Assembly: GCF_002013375.1 (NCBI RefSeq)
Contig: NZ_MAEW01000003.1
Span: 496,001 to 560,000 of the forward strand
From: Mycobacterium sp. D16Q13
GTDB lineage: Bacteria; Actinomycetota; Actinomycetes; Mycobacteriales; Mycobacteriaceae
Length of the DNA stretch: 64,000 nt
Reading direction: 5' to 3'
The notes beneath the pieces were generated by a model. It worked only from the letters and a program-made list of their open reading frames with translations, ran no database searches and was not told the DNA's origin. Positions 8,867-17,779 of the stretch are shown here, in pieces (positions within the stretch are counted from its first letter, which is position 1; every line of letters begins with the position of its first letter). The translations under genes were made by a program, and so were the position numbers.

Positions 8867-10216
8867 ATGACCGACATCGCCTATCGCCTCGCGCAGAAGC
8901 GCAACATCGTGACGCCCCTGCCCGGACCTCGGTCCAGCGCCTTGGCCGAGCGCCGCCGCGCCGCGGTATCCGCGGGCGTCGGATCCACCGCACCGGTCTA
9001 CGCCGTGGATGCCGATGGCGGCGTGATCGTCGATGCCGACGGCAACTCCTTCATCGACCTCGGGTCGGGTATCGCGGTCACCACCGTCGGCGCCTCACAT
9101 CCCGCGGTGGCCGCCGCCATCGCCGACCAGGCGGCCCATTTCACCCATACCTGTTTCATGGTGACGCCCTACGAGGGGTACGTACGGGTCGCCGAGCTCC
9201 TCAACGCCCTGACACCCGGCGATCACGAGAAGCGCACCGCACTGTTCAACTCCGGCGCCGAGGCCGTGGAAAACGCCATCAAGGTGGCGCGACTTGCCAC
9301 CGGTCGCCCGGCGGTCGTCGCCTTCGACAACGCCTACCACGGCCGCACCAACCTGACGATGGCACTGACCGCCAAGGCGATGCCCTACAAGTCGCAGTTC
9401 GGGCCCTTCGCGCCCGAGGTTTACCGGATGCCGGCCTCCTACCCCCTGCGTGACGAGCCGGGTCTGTCCGGCGAGGACGCCGCACGGCGCGCGATCTCTC
9501 TCATCGAAACCCAGATCGGTGCGCAGTCGCTGGCCGCGATCATCATCGAGCCCGTCCAGGGCGAGGGTGGATTCATCGTCCCCGCACCCGGATTCCTGTC
9601 CACGCTGACGGCCTGGGCCCGGGACAACGGCGTCGTCTTCATCGCCGACGAGGTACAGACCGGATTCGCACGTACGGGTGCCTGGTTCGCCTCCGAGCAC
9701 GAGGGCATCGTCCCTGACATCATCACCATGGCCAAGGGCATCGCCGGGGGCATGCCGCTGTCCGCCGTCACCGGTCGCGCTGATCTCATGGACGCGGTGT
9801 ACACCGGCGGCCTGGGCGGAACCTACGGCGGCAACCCGGTGACCTGCGCGGCCGCCATCGCCTCGCTGGGTGCCATGCACGATCTGGACCTGCCGGCCCG
9901 CGCCCGGGCCATCGAGACCTCGGTGGTGTCTCGCCTCCAAACGCTGGCGCGCACCGTCGACGTCATCGGTGAAGTACGCGGCCGAGGCGCCATGCTGGCC
10001 ATCGAGATCGTCAAACCCGGCACTCTCGAACCCGATGCGGCCCTGACCAAAGCCATTGCCGCCGAGGCGCTCTCCCAAGGTGTTCTGATCCTCACCTGCG
10101 GGACCTTCGGCAACGTGATCCGCTTGCTCCCCCCGTTGGTGATCGGGGACGATCTATTGGACGAGGGCATCACCGTCCTCACCGACATCATTCGTGAGAA
10201 GGCGAGCCACCAGTGA
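8867..10216 (+). CDS. gabT: 4-aminobutyrate aminotransferase (class III, PLP)
   Basis: A 449-aa fold-type I PLP enzyme that moves the amino group of GABA to 2-oxoglutarate, giving succinate semialdehyde and glutamate. Visible motifs are NSGAEAVENAIK (cofactor phosphate loop), NAYHGRTNLTMA, IIEPVQGEGGF, ADEVQTGFARTG (the PLP-binding Asp) and TMAKGIAGGMPLSA with the Schiff-base Lys. The ATG at 8867 has GGAAG ahead of it; the frame is open upstream through the inverted repeats, which I regard as non-coding. It overlaps gabD by 4 nt. Confidence 0.93.
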   Translation: MTDIAYRLAQKRNIVTPLPGPRSSALAERRRAAVSAGVGSTAPVYAVDADGGVIVDADGNSFIDLGSGIAVTTVGASHPAVAAAIADQAAHFTHTCFMVTPYEGYVRVAELLNALTPGDHEKRTALFNSGAEAVENAIKVARLATGRPAVVAFDNAYHGRTNLTMALTAKAMPYKSQFGPFAPEVYRMPASYPLRDEPGLSGEDAARRAISLIETQIGAQSLAAIIIEPVQGEGGFIVPAPGFLSTLTAWARDNGVVFIADEVQTGFARTGAWFASEHEGIVPDIITMAKGIAGGMPLSAVTGRADLMDAVYTGGLGGTYGGNPVTCAAAIASLGAMHDLDLPARARAIETSVVSRLQTLARTVDVIGEVRGRGAMLAIEIVKPGTLEPDAALTKAIAAEALSQGVLILTCGTFGNVIRLLPPLVIGDDLLDEGITVLTDIIREKASHQ

Positions 10217-11667
10217 CTGACCACTCAGCCCTGATCGATGCCATCCCCACCGATCTATGGATCGGCGGCAAGCAGGTGCCGTCCTCGACCGGCGCCCGGT
10301 TCCCTGTGCACAACCCGGCCACGGGTGCCGTGCTGACCACCGTGGCCGATGCCGCAACGGCCGACGGTGCCACGTCGCTTGATGAGGCTGTGGCCGTGCA
10401 ACAGTCCTGGGCGGCGACCGCACCCCGTGAACGAGCCGAAATACTCCGGCGGGCCTGGGAATTGGTGATGGAGCGGCGTGATGACTTCGCGCTGGCGATG
10501 ACCCTGGAAATGGGCAAGCCGCTGGCGGAGAGCCAGGGCGAGGTCGCCTACGGCGGAGAGTTTCTGCGCTGGTTCTCCGAGGAAGCGGTGCGCATCAACG
10601 GCAGGTACACCTCATCGCCAACGGGCACCGGCCGGATCCTGGTGACCAAGCAGCCCATCGGTCCGGCACTGGCCATCACTCCCTGGAACTTCCCGCTGGC
10701 CATGGGTACCCGCAAGATCGGTCCGGCGTTCGCCGCCGGATGCACCATGATCGTCAAACCCGCCGCCGAGACGCCACTCACCATGCTGCTGCTGGGCCAG
10801 GTATTCGCCGACGCCGGGCTGCCCCCGGGCGTGCTGTCGATTCTTCCCACCACCAGCTCCTCCGGCCTGACCGGCCCGCTGATCGAAGATTCCAGATTAC
10901 GCAAGCTGACCTTCACCGGCTCCACCGCCGTGGGCAAGGTACTGCTGTCCCAGTGCGCCACAAGGGTTCTACGTTCGTCGATGGAGCTCGGCGGCAATGC
11001 CCCGTTTGTGGTGTTCGACGATGCCGACGTGGACGCCGCGGTCGACGGCGCGATGGCGGCCAAGATGCGCAATATCGGCGAGGCATGCACCGCGGCCAAC
11101 CGCTTTCATGTCGACAACGCGGTACGCGCTGAATTCGCCGAGAAGCTCACCGCCCGCATGGGTGCGCTCACCATCGGCCCCGGCGACGAAAGCGGCGTAC
11201 AGGTAGGCCCGCTCATCACCGCCAAGCAGCGCGCCTCGGTCGACGAGTTGGTGCAGGATGCCGTCAGCAAGGGAGCTGTCATCACCACCGGAGGTGCCAT
11301 CGCCGACGGCGAGGGCTACTTCTACCCGCCGACCGTGCTCACCGATGTGCCTTCGAACGCAAGAATTCTCCGCGAAGAGGTGTTTGGTCCTGTTGCCGCG
11401 ATCACCGGGTTCGACGGCGAGGACGCGGGAGTCGCGGCCGCCAACGACACCGAGTACGGGCTCGCCGCGTACGTGTACACCACCAACCTGGATCGTGCGC
11501 TACGCGTTTCGGAGTCTGTCGAGTCGGGAATGATCGGCGTCAACCGCGGTGTGATCTCCGATGTGGCCGCGCCGTTCGGCGGGATCAAGGAATCGGGCAT
11601 CGGGCGCGAAGCCGGCAGTGAGGGCATCGAGGAATACCTCGAAACGAAGTACATAGCATTGCCATAG
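10213..11667 (+). CDS. gabD: succinate-semialdehyde dehydrogenase
   Basis: A 484-aa NAD(P)-dependent aldehyde dehydrogenase of the GabD type. Key stretches are ITPWNFPLAMGTRKIGPA, MELGGNAPFVVFDDAD with the general-base Glu, IGEACTAANRF with the catalytic Cys, and EEVFGPVAAI. The GTG start overlaps the gabT stop (GTGA), so the two are translationally coupled. Together they feed GABA into the TCA cycle as succinate. It ends 1 nt before the convergent dioxygenase gene. Confidence 0.93.
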   Translation: MTDHSALIDAIPTDLWIGGKQVPSSTGARFPVHNPATGAVLTTVADAATADGATSLDEAVAVQQSWAATAPRERAEILRRAWELVMERRDDFALAMTLEMGKPLAESQGEVAYGGEFLRWFSEEAVRINGRYTSSPTGTGRILVTKQPIGPALAITPWNFPLAMGTRKIGPAFAAGCTMIVKPAAETPLTMLLLGQVFADAGLPPGVLSILPTTSSSGLTGPLIEDSRLRKLTFTGSTAVGKVLLSQCATRVLRSSMELGGNAPFVVFDDADVDAAVDGAMAAKMRNIGEACTAANRFHVDNAVRAEFAEKLTARMGALTIGPGDESGVQVGPLITAKQRASVDELVQDAVSKGAVITTGGAIADGEGYFYPPTVLTDVPSNARILREEVFGPVAAITGFDGEDAGVAAANDTEYGLAAYVYTTNLDRALRVSESVESGMIGVNRGVISDVAAPFGGIKESGIGREAGSEGIEEYLETKYIALP

Positions 11668-11668
11668 A

Positions 11669-12619
11669 TCAGGCGGCGAACAATTCCAGTCGCCGCGGCT
11701 CCTCGATACCGGAGTAGTGACTGGCATCGCCGCTGAGGACCTGGCTTCGCCTGCCGTAGATGTCGACCGGCACATCCCCTGCCAACGTGACGCGATGTAG
11801 CTCGCGCTGTTGGTCTCCGAAGTCGGCGATACCGTAGTGCTGGGTGGCCCGGTTGTCCCAGATGGCCACATCGCCTAACCGCCAGTTCCACCGGAAGGTG
11901 TTCTCCAGTTTCGTGATACGCGATTGCAGCAGCTGGAAGAGCGCCGCGAACTCGGCACCGTGCAGGTCTTGGAAACTCTTGACGAACTGCCCGAGCAGCA
12001 GGCTGCGCTCACCGGTCTCCGGGTGCACCCGCACTACCGGATGCAATGTTTCGTACAGAGAGCTGGTGAACTCGTTGTAGTACGCCGCGCGGCGCTCGGC
12101 GCTCACGCCACCCGATGCACCGGCGCCCACGTAGTCGTACAGATTGGTATGTATGGCCCATAGGTCGTCGGCGAGCGCACGCAACGGTGTCGGCAGCTGC
12201 TCGTACGCGGCGACGGTCGACGCCCATGTCGTAGCGCCACCGTAGGACGGCAACGTCACCGGGCGCAGCACCGACGCCTTCGGGATGCGGTCGACGAAGG
12301 TGACATCGGTATGCCAGCCGTTGGCCGCCCCTTCGAGGTTCAGCAGCTCGCTGCCGTGCGAAGTCACCGTGGGGTGCGGCAGCGTCGGCTCCCCGAGCAG
12401 ACCGGCGAATGCGTACTGCTGCGCGTCATCCAGATGATGCTGCCCGGTGAATACCAGCACCTTGTGGACGGCCAGCGCGAGGCGGATTGCCTCGGCCCGT
12501 TCGGCCGGCACATCGGCGCCGAGCTGTACACCGTCGACCCGAGCACCAATGTGTTCACCGAGCTTTTCGACGGTGATTCCGGCGTCACGATAGATACGTC
12601 GTGTTTGGTCGTCACTCAT
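11669..12619 (-). CDS. TauD/TfdA Fe(II)/2-oxoglutarate dioxygenase, Rv3406-like alkylsulfatase
   Basis: A 316-aa non-heme iron dioxygenase. The iron ligands are His103 and Asp105 in GWHTDVTF and His261 in DNRATQHYG; Arg276 in RELHRVTL should hold 2-oxoglutarate. The sequence follows M. tuberculosis Rv3406 ([47 protein letters not shown]), a type II alkylsulfatase that frees sulfate from alkyl sulfates. Rv3406 overexpression is also known to inactivate some DprE1 inhibitors. The ATG at 12619 gives the family length; the longer upstream frame runs into the divergent NUDIX gene. Confidence 0.9.
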   Translation of the reverse strand: MSDDQTRRIYRDAGITVEKLGEHIGARVDGVQLGADVPAERAEAIRLALAVHKVLVFTGQHHLDDAQQYAFAGLLGEPTLPHPTVTSHGSELLNLEGAANGWHTDVTFVDRIPKASVLRPVTLPSYGGATTWASTVAAYEQLPTPLRALADDLWAIHTNLYDYVGAGASGGVSAERRAAYYNEFTSSLYETLHPVVRVHPETGERSLLLGQFVKSFQDLHGAEFAALFQLLQSRITKLENTFRWNWRLGDVAIWDNRATQHYGIADFGDQQRELHRVTLAGDVPVDIYGRRSQVLSGDASHYSGIEEPRRLELFAA

Positions 12620-12681
12620 TCCCGCATCACAACAATCCCGGCGCGGTAAGCCCAGGGATAGAGCCAAGTCGATTCGAAAGG

Positions 12682-12699
12682 GCCGCCGCCGGCGGCGGC
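12682..12699. repeat. perfect 18-bp palindrome of GCC/GGC triplets
   Basis: Nine bases GCCGCCGCC are followed directly by their reverse complement GGCGGCGGC. The element lies 15 nt before the NUDIX start codon in the 95-bp divergent spacer. It could form a structure at the ribosome site of the NUDIX gene, or be simple G+C-rich sequence. Confidence 0.5.
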
Positions 12700-12714
12700 A
12701 GATATGGTCGAACG

Positions 12715-13431
12715 GTGATCGCGTACGACGAGGAACTGCGGGACCGGATTCGCGAGCACCTGGCGGGTCACGAACGCAGGACCGTCGAGGACCCGCAGAA
12801 ACGCCGCGCCGCGGTGGCCGTGGTGCTGGTCGACTCGGATCTGGGCGAAGACCGCATCGACCCGGCACCGGTGGACGAGTGGATAGGCGGCCGGGAGATA
12901 CCCGAGCAGGGGTTAGACGGCCGGATGGTCGATGTCTCGGGCGGCGCGGCATTCCTGTTGTGCCGCAGAACCTCCCGGCTCAACTCTCATGCCGCGCAAT
13001 GGGCGCTGCCCGGTGGACGATTGGATCCGGGCGAGGACGCGGTGCAGGCCGCGCTGCGTGAGCTGGATGAGGAACTGGGCGTCGCATTGCCGGATTCGAC
13101 GGTGCTCGGCCTGCTCGATGACTATCCGACACGTTCGGGATACGTGATCACCCCGGTGGTGGTGTGGGGTGGCGGACGTCTGGAAATGCGTCCCTCGCCC
13201 GACGAGGTGGTGGCTGCCTACCGGGTGGGATTGCATCAGCTGCAGCGCGACGATTCGCCGCGCTACGTCACGATTCCCGAGAGCCCACGCCCCGTAGTGC
13301 AGATCCCGCTGGGCAACGACCTCATCCATGCCCCGACCGGGGCCGTCTTGCTCCAGGTGCGATGGCTCTGTCTGGAGGGCCGCGGCGACCGCGTCGACGA
13401 GCTGGAGCAGCCGGTCTTCGCCTGGCGATAG
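12715..13431 (+). CDS. NUDIX hydrolase, CoA-pyrophosphatase-like
   Basis: A 238-aa NUDIX hydrolase. The NUDIX box is complete ([20 protein letters not shown], then LGV), and upstream lie [15 protein letters not shown] and an N-terminal [10 protein letters not shown] strand seen in CoA pyrophosphatase-like members. Family members cleave nucleoside diphosphates linked to another group, here perhaps coenzyme A. The GTG at 12715 is the first in-frame start after the palindrome and places the conserved domain sensibly. Divergent from the dioxygenase gene. Confidence 0.85.
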   Translation: MIAYDEELRDRIREHLAGHERRTVEDPQKRRAAVAVVLVDSDLGEDRIDPAPVDEWIGGREIPEQGLDGRMVDVSGGAAFLLCRRTSRLNSHAAQWALPGGRLDPGEDAVQAALRELDEELGVALPDSTVLGLLDDYPTRSGYVITPVVVWGGGRLEMRPSPDEVVAAYRVGLHQLQRDDSPRYVTIPESPRPVVQIPLGNDLIHAPTGAVLLQVRWLCLEGRGDRVDELEQPVFAWR

Positions 13432-13446
13432 GTGTCGGCGCAGGCT

Positions 13447-13860
13447 CTAGGACACGTCGGCGCGTGCCAACAACGTCGGCGCCCCATAAGGCGCGCCCTG
13501 TTCGGCCACCCAGCCCGGGTCGAGATACACCGAATTGGATGCGATGACATTGCCGTCGCGCAGGATCTCGCCGAGGTAGTTGCCACCCTGGTCGCTGAAT
13601 ATGCTCACCTGCGCTTCACGAGCCGTCATCGATATGTCGTGCGTCCAGGGCACGAAGGGGTCAAGCCAGGTGTACTTGACCGCCTTCTCGCCCTTACCCG
13701 TGCGGTAGGAGATGACCACTTGGCGGTTGCTCCCCGGATCCTGCGCGGTCACCCGGTAAGTCATTTTCACCCCGGGGTCGGCCTGCGCTACCGCGGCTGA
13801 CGGCAATCCAAGAACGGCGCTCGACGCCAGAGCCACCAGCAACGCGAGAATTCTCCTCAT
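13447..13860 (-). CDS. small exported protein, MmpS-like fold possible
   Basis: A 137-aa protein with a clear Sec signal peptide (residues 1 to about 27, with an SAAVAQA cleavage region). The mature part begins VKMTYRVTAQDPGS and includes a PWTHDISM stretch, which recalls the soluble beta-rich domain of mycobacterial MmpS proteins, though the transmembrane anchor of MmpS is absent. I do not recognise a specific family. It lies 21 nt downstream of an LpqL-type gene on the same strand and may be co-transcribed. Confidence 0.7.
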   Translation of the reverse strand: MRRILALLVALASSAVLGLPSAAVAQADPGVKMTYRVTAQDPGSNRQVVISYRTGKGEKAVKYTWLDPFVPWTHDISMTAREAQVSIFSDQGGNYLGEILRDGNVIASNSVYLDPGWVAEQGAPYGAPTLLARADVS

Positions 13861-13881
13861 GCGCTGGGATGCTAGCTGGAC

Positions 13882-15378
13882 CTAACGCTCCTGTGGAGAG
13901 TGTCGCCGAACTTTGCGCTCCGGCACCCCGTTGGGCCCAGTGGTAGACAGTGCATAGGTGCCGACCGCAAAGGCCACGGCCGAGCCGTTGATCCCCAGTG
14001 CCACCTTGCCGACGTTCGCGAGATTGTCCTTCGGGCCGTGGTAGTTGGGGTCGAACGGTTGACCCGCGCGGCCCTGCCACATCTTGGCTTCCGGGCCGCT
14101 CATTCTCTCCAGCGCACCCGAGCTGATGCCGCCGACAGGGATACCCGCGGCCAGAAACGGACCGTAATCGGATCTGCCGTTGAACTCCTCGGCCGCCGGC
14201 CGCTTGCCGGCCAGGTTGAGATATCCAGCGAAGGTCCGTTCGATGCCCGCGGATCCCTCGGGTACGTCCAACGGCGGCCGGTTCGGATCCGGTTTAGCGG
14301 CCGACTGGTCACCGTCGAGCACGAAGTACCCCGCATTGGGCGAGCCGAGCATGTCGAAGTTCAGATACAGCGCGATGTCGTTGAGCTCTTCGGCGCTGCG
14401 GCCCTTCGCATACTCGATCGACCCTGCCAGCCCATCTTCCTCGGCGGTCCAGAACGCGAACCTGACGGCGTTGTTCACCACCGGCTTGGGTCCCAGCTGC
14501 AGTGCGGTCTCCAAGACCGCGGCCACACCGGTTCCATTGTCGTTGATCCCCGGGCCCTTGGCCACACTGTCCAGATGTGCCCCGGCGACCACCACATTTG
14601 CCGGATCACCTGTTGCTGTCTGGGCAATAATGTTGCGTGAGCGCACCTTCGCGATGCTCATATCCAGCACCAGGGTTACTGGCGACGAGTTGCGGCGCAG
14701 CAGGGTGTCGACTCCCGAGTCGATGATTCCGACCGGAATAGACAGCTGCTCATAGTAATTCGGGGTGAACAGGCCCTCGCCGGCGCCCGCCTGCATCGTC
14801 ACCAGCACCGCCGCCGCGCCCTTCTCCTTGGCGACATTGTGCTTGTCGACCACCGAACACCCGGCACCGTCGACTACCGCAATCTGACCGTCCAGCTTGA
14901 GGGTGCCGTAATCCGCCGCGGCGCAACCACTGGCCTTGCCCGAAGGGCGGAGGATGTTGGCCTTGAGCCCATCCTTGGGGGTCTGAGCGAAATAGGAGGC
15001 CTGATCCACCGCGTAAGGCCGTCCGCCGATATCGACGAGCGGCTTGCCCTCGGTGAGCACCTTGAGCCTGGACAGCTCCGGCGTCTGAACCTCGAACCCG
15101 CGATCTTTCAATGCCTTTGTCACGTAGTCGGCGCTGGCGTCGTAGCCCGGCGTTCCCTCGGCACGGTTCCCGCCGTTGGCGTCGGCGGCCTGCTGCAGCT
15201 GTTGCAGGTGCGCCACCATGGCGTCCACGGTGACGGTGCGTGCCAGATCCGCCGCCAGGTTGGGGTTGGGCGGCACCGCGGTGGCACCCGGTGTCGGGTG
15301 CGCACAGCAGCTCGCCACCACCGCAATCGCGAGCAGGGCGCAACCGCGCGCTAGCCCCCGGGCGCGAAACAGCGCCAT
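13882..15378 (-). CDS. lpqL: M28 family aminopeptidase lipoprotein, LpqL-like (copy 1)
   Basis: A 498-aa exported lipoprotein metallopeptidase. It begins with a lipoprotein signal whose lipobox is VASC. A protease-associated (PA) domain is inserted at about residues 150-240, and the M28 zinc peptidase domain follows, with ligands in GAHLDS, GINDNGTG, TAEEDG, NFDMLG and DPNYHGPKDN. The ATG at 15378 has GAGG eight bases ahead; a longer frame exists but would bury the signal peptide. It is a paralogue of the next gene. M. tuberculosis has one lpqL next to thiG. Confidence 0.88.
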   Translation of the reverse strand: MALFRARGLARGCALLAIAVVASCCAHPTPGATAVPPNPNLAADLARTVTVDAMVAHLQQLQQAADANGGNRAEGTPGYDASADYVTKALKDRGFEVQTPELSRLKVLTEGKPLVDIGGRPYAVDQASYFAQTPKDGLKANILRPSGKASGCAAADYGTLKLDGQIAVVDGAGCSVVDKHNVAKEKGAAAVLVTMQAGAGEGLFTPNYYEQLSIPVGIIDSGVDTLLRRNSSPVTLVLDMSIAKVRSRNIIAQTATGDPANVVVAGAHLDSVAKGPGINDNGTGVAAVLETALQLGPKPVVNNAVRFAFWTAEEDGLAGSIEYAKGRSAEELNDIALYLNFDMLGSPNAGYFVLDGDQSAAKPDPNRPPLDVPEGSAGIERTFAGYLNLAGKRPAAEEFNGRSDYGPFLAAGIPVGGISSGALERMSGPEAKMWQGRAGQPFDPNYHGPKDNLANVGKVALGINGSAVAFAVGTYALSTTGPNGVPERKVRRHSPQER

Positions 15379-15506
15379 CAAAAGAACCTCAATGAAACCT
15401 CTTGGAACCCCAGTGGACTTGTGCGAATCGAGCAATCGCACACGCTACCGCACCAGCGTTGGTTCCCAAGGCCTTTCGGGACGTTGCAACGAACCTGTTA
15501 CCGCGG

Positions 15507-17006
15507 TTAGTCCTTCAGCTTGTGACGGGTGCGGTCCTCGTGAACGGGTACCCCGTTGCGTCCGTCGATGCTCTGCGCATACAGGCCAATCGTGTAGGCG
15601 ACTCCGCCCGCGTTGATCTTGAGCGCGTCCTTGTTCACGTTGGCCAGGGTGTCGCCCGCCTGGTGGTAGTTCGGATCGAAGGGCTGGTCCGCCTTGCCGC
15701 CCCAGTCCCGCGCCTCTTCGGACGACATCTTGTCCTCGGCGCCGGAGAAGATGCCGCCGGTGGGAATGCCCGCCCTGCTGAATCCGTCGTAGTCCGAACG
15801 GCCGTCGTACTCGGTGTCATGGGCCTTCTTGCCCTGCTCGGCGAGGTACGCGACCTCTGTCCGCTCGATACCGGCCGACCCCTCGGGGATCCGCACCGGA
15901 ACCTCATTCGCGTCGAGCTCTTCGGACTGGTCGCCGTCATAGGTGAGGTATGCGGCATTCGGGGACCCGAGCATGTCGTAATTCAGGTACAGGGCAATGT
16001 CTTTCAGTGCGTCCACGTCGAGGGACTTGACGTAGTCGGTGGAACCGATCAGCCCTTCCTCTTCGGCACCCCAGAACGCGAACCTCACCGCGTTCTTGAC
16101 GTCCGGGCTCGGCCCCAGCTGCAGCGCGGTCTCTAGAACCGCCGCGGTACCGGTGCCGTTGTCATTGATACCCGGTCCTTCGGGAACGCTGTCGAGGTGA
16201 GCGCCGGCCATCACGACATCCGTGGTGGCACCCGTCTTGGTCTGCGCGATCACATTGCGCGCCTTGACGTCCTTGGTCTCCGCGTCGACCTTCAGGACAA
16301 CCTGATCGGGATGTGCCCGCAGATCGGCTCCGGTCGACTTCGTGACGCCCACCACCGGGATCTTCGGAGCGGAGTCCTCACCGAGGGTGCCACCCGACTG
16401 GCTCTCGTCGACGTTGTCCGCGACGATCAGACCCACCGCACCGCGCTCGGCGGCAGCCTTCTCCTTCTCGGAGAATGGGCACGATCCCCGGTCGACCAAG
16501 ACCACCGCACCCTTGATGTCCAGTCCGTCGTAGTCCGCGGCGGTGCAACCCGGCGACTCTTCCGCCCGCGCCGCGACCAATCGTCCCTGCACCTGGCCGC
16601 CCGGCGAGTACGAGAGCACCGAAGCGTCAACCTTCTTGGGACCAACCGTCAGCTCAAGGGATTTAGCCTGAAAGTACTTGAAACTGAACTCGGGTGTCTG
16701 TACGTCGAACCCCTTGTCCTTCAGTGCCTTTACTACATAATCGACACTCTGATCAAAGCCGGGAGTACCCGCCGCCCTGGTGTTCTTGTTCTTGTCGGCG
16801 ATCTCTTGAAGCGCCGAGAGATGCTTCACGACATTGTCGACGGTCACCTTCTCGTGCAAGGAGTGCGCGAAGCCGACCGCCTCCTGGGATCCGGCCTGGG
16901 GCGCCGAACGGGGTGCCTCGCCGCCGTCTCGATCGCATGCCGTCACAGTCGCCAGTGCACATGCCGCGGACACCGCGACCGCGTACACAACCCGCTTGGT
17001 CCCCAT
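15507..17006 (-). CDS. lpqL: M28 family aminopeptidase lipoprotein, LpqL-like (copy 2)
   Basis: A 499-aa lipoprotein with the same layout as its downstream neighbour. The signal peptide has lipobox VTAC, the PA domain includes VLVDRGSCPFSEKEKAA, and the M28 domain has the zinc-binding stretches GAHLDSVPEG, GINDNGTG, GAEEEG, NYDMLGSP and DPNYHQAGD. All metal ligands of the family are present, so an active cell-surface aminopeptidase is likely. The ATG at 17006 has GGGAGA ahead of it. It starts 20 nt after the ABC permease gene and may share its transcript. Confidence 0.9.
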   Translation of the reverse strand: MGTKRVVYAVAVSAACALATVTACDRDGGEAPRSAPQAGSQEAVGFAHSLHEKVTVDNVVKHLSALQEIADKNKNTRAAGTPGFDQSVDYVVKALKDKGFDVQTPEFSFKYFQAKSLELTVGPKKVDASVLSYSPGGQVQGRLVAARAEESPGCTAADYDGLDIKGAVVLVDRGSCPFSEKEKAAAERGAVGLIVADNVDESQSGGTLGEDSAPKIPVVGVTKSTGADLRAHPDQVVLKVDAETKDVKARNVIAQTKTGATTDVVMAGAHLDSVPEGPGINDNGTGTAAVLETALQLGPSPDVKNAVRFAFWGAEEEGLIGSTDYVKSLDVDALKDIALYLNYDMLGSPNAAYLTYDGDQSEELDANEVPVRIPEGSAGIERTEVAYLAEQGKKAHDTEYDGRSDYDGFSRAGIPTGGIFSGAEDKMSSEEARDWGGKADQPFDPNYHQAGDTLANVNKDALKINAGGVAYTIGLYAQSIDGRNGVPVHEDRTRHKLKD

Positions 17007-17026
17007 CGTTCTCCCTTGTCCCGACC

Positions 17027-17779
17027 TTAAACGTCGCGTCGCTGCACCACGGCCAGGGCCGCAGCGAGCGTGATGACAACCACGGTAGCAAAGTAGATGA
17101 GGGAACCGGTCGTGCCCCAAACGAAGCGGACGCCGTCCGAGGTGTACCAAGGCACGCCGGTAAACCTGATGCCGTTGGCGAAAGGAAGAAAGGGCTGCAA
17201 CGCCTTTCCTGCGTCAGTGAGCCAGCCCAACATCAACTCGAGCACCGTCGGCCACAAGAGGAGTACCGCAACAGCGCCGGCGGTGTGTTTCAGCAACACT
17301 CCCACCGCCACCGCGAGAACGGCACACAAGAACGCGTACACGGTCACCGACCCGACCGTGTTCCACACGCCGGGTCCGTCGAGCGCCAGATTGGCACCGG
17401 CCACCGGACCAGCCATGGCACGCACCAGCACGATCGAGGTCAGCGCGGTGACCGCGGTGACCACGGCCACCCAGAGCCCCGCCACCAGGGCCTTGGCACC
17501 GATGACCGACAACCTGTTGGGCGTGGCCTGAAAGGTGGTTCGCACCATCGCGGTTCGATTCTCGTTGGTCACCGTCATGGCGGCCAGTACCATCAGGAGC
17601 GGAATCCCGACAACGGTCGCCCCGCCCGCGGCGTCGCCGGGAGAGATCGGCGTATAGACGGAGGCCGACCCACCCTGTAGGCCCGCTAATCCCAAACCCA
17701 ATGCCAGGGCGAGCAGGCTGCACCACACTGCCGAGCGAGAGGTGCAGACCTTGATCCGTTCGGCCGCGATAACCCCCAT
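17027..17779 (-). CDS. ABC-2 type transporter permease
   Basis: A 250-aa membrane protein with six hydrophobic segments and an ABC-2 permease pattern (VTNENRTAMVRTTFQATPNR between the second and third segments is typical). It overlaps the ATPase gene by one nucleotide (TGATG), so the two make one exporter. The substrate is unknown. The pair lies between thiG and lpqL, where M. tuberculosis has no such transporter, so it is an insertion relative to that order. Confidence 0.85.
   Translation of the reverse strand: MGVIAAERIKVCTSRSAVWCSLLALALGLGLAGLQGGSASVYTPISPGDAAGGATVVGIPLLMVLAAMTVTNENRTAMVRTTFQATPNRLSVIGAKALVAGLWVAVVTAVTALTSIVLVRAMAGPVAGANLALDGPGVWNTVGSVTVYAFLCAVLAVAVGVLLKHTAGAVAVLLLWPTVLELMLGWLTDAGKALQPFLPFANGIRFTGVPWYTSDGVRFVWGTTGSLIYFATVVVITLAAALAVVQRRDV

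Noticed and set aside
13900..14640. Plus-strand frame opposite the first LpqL-like gene
   Set aside because: Shadow of an M28 peptidase gene whose zinc ligands are all present on the minus strand.
15401..15471. Imperfect CTTGGAACC/GGTTCCCAAG pairing between the two LpqL genes
   Set aside because: The arms are 9-10 nt with a bulge and about 50 nt apart; too weak to call a terminator or operator.
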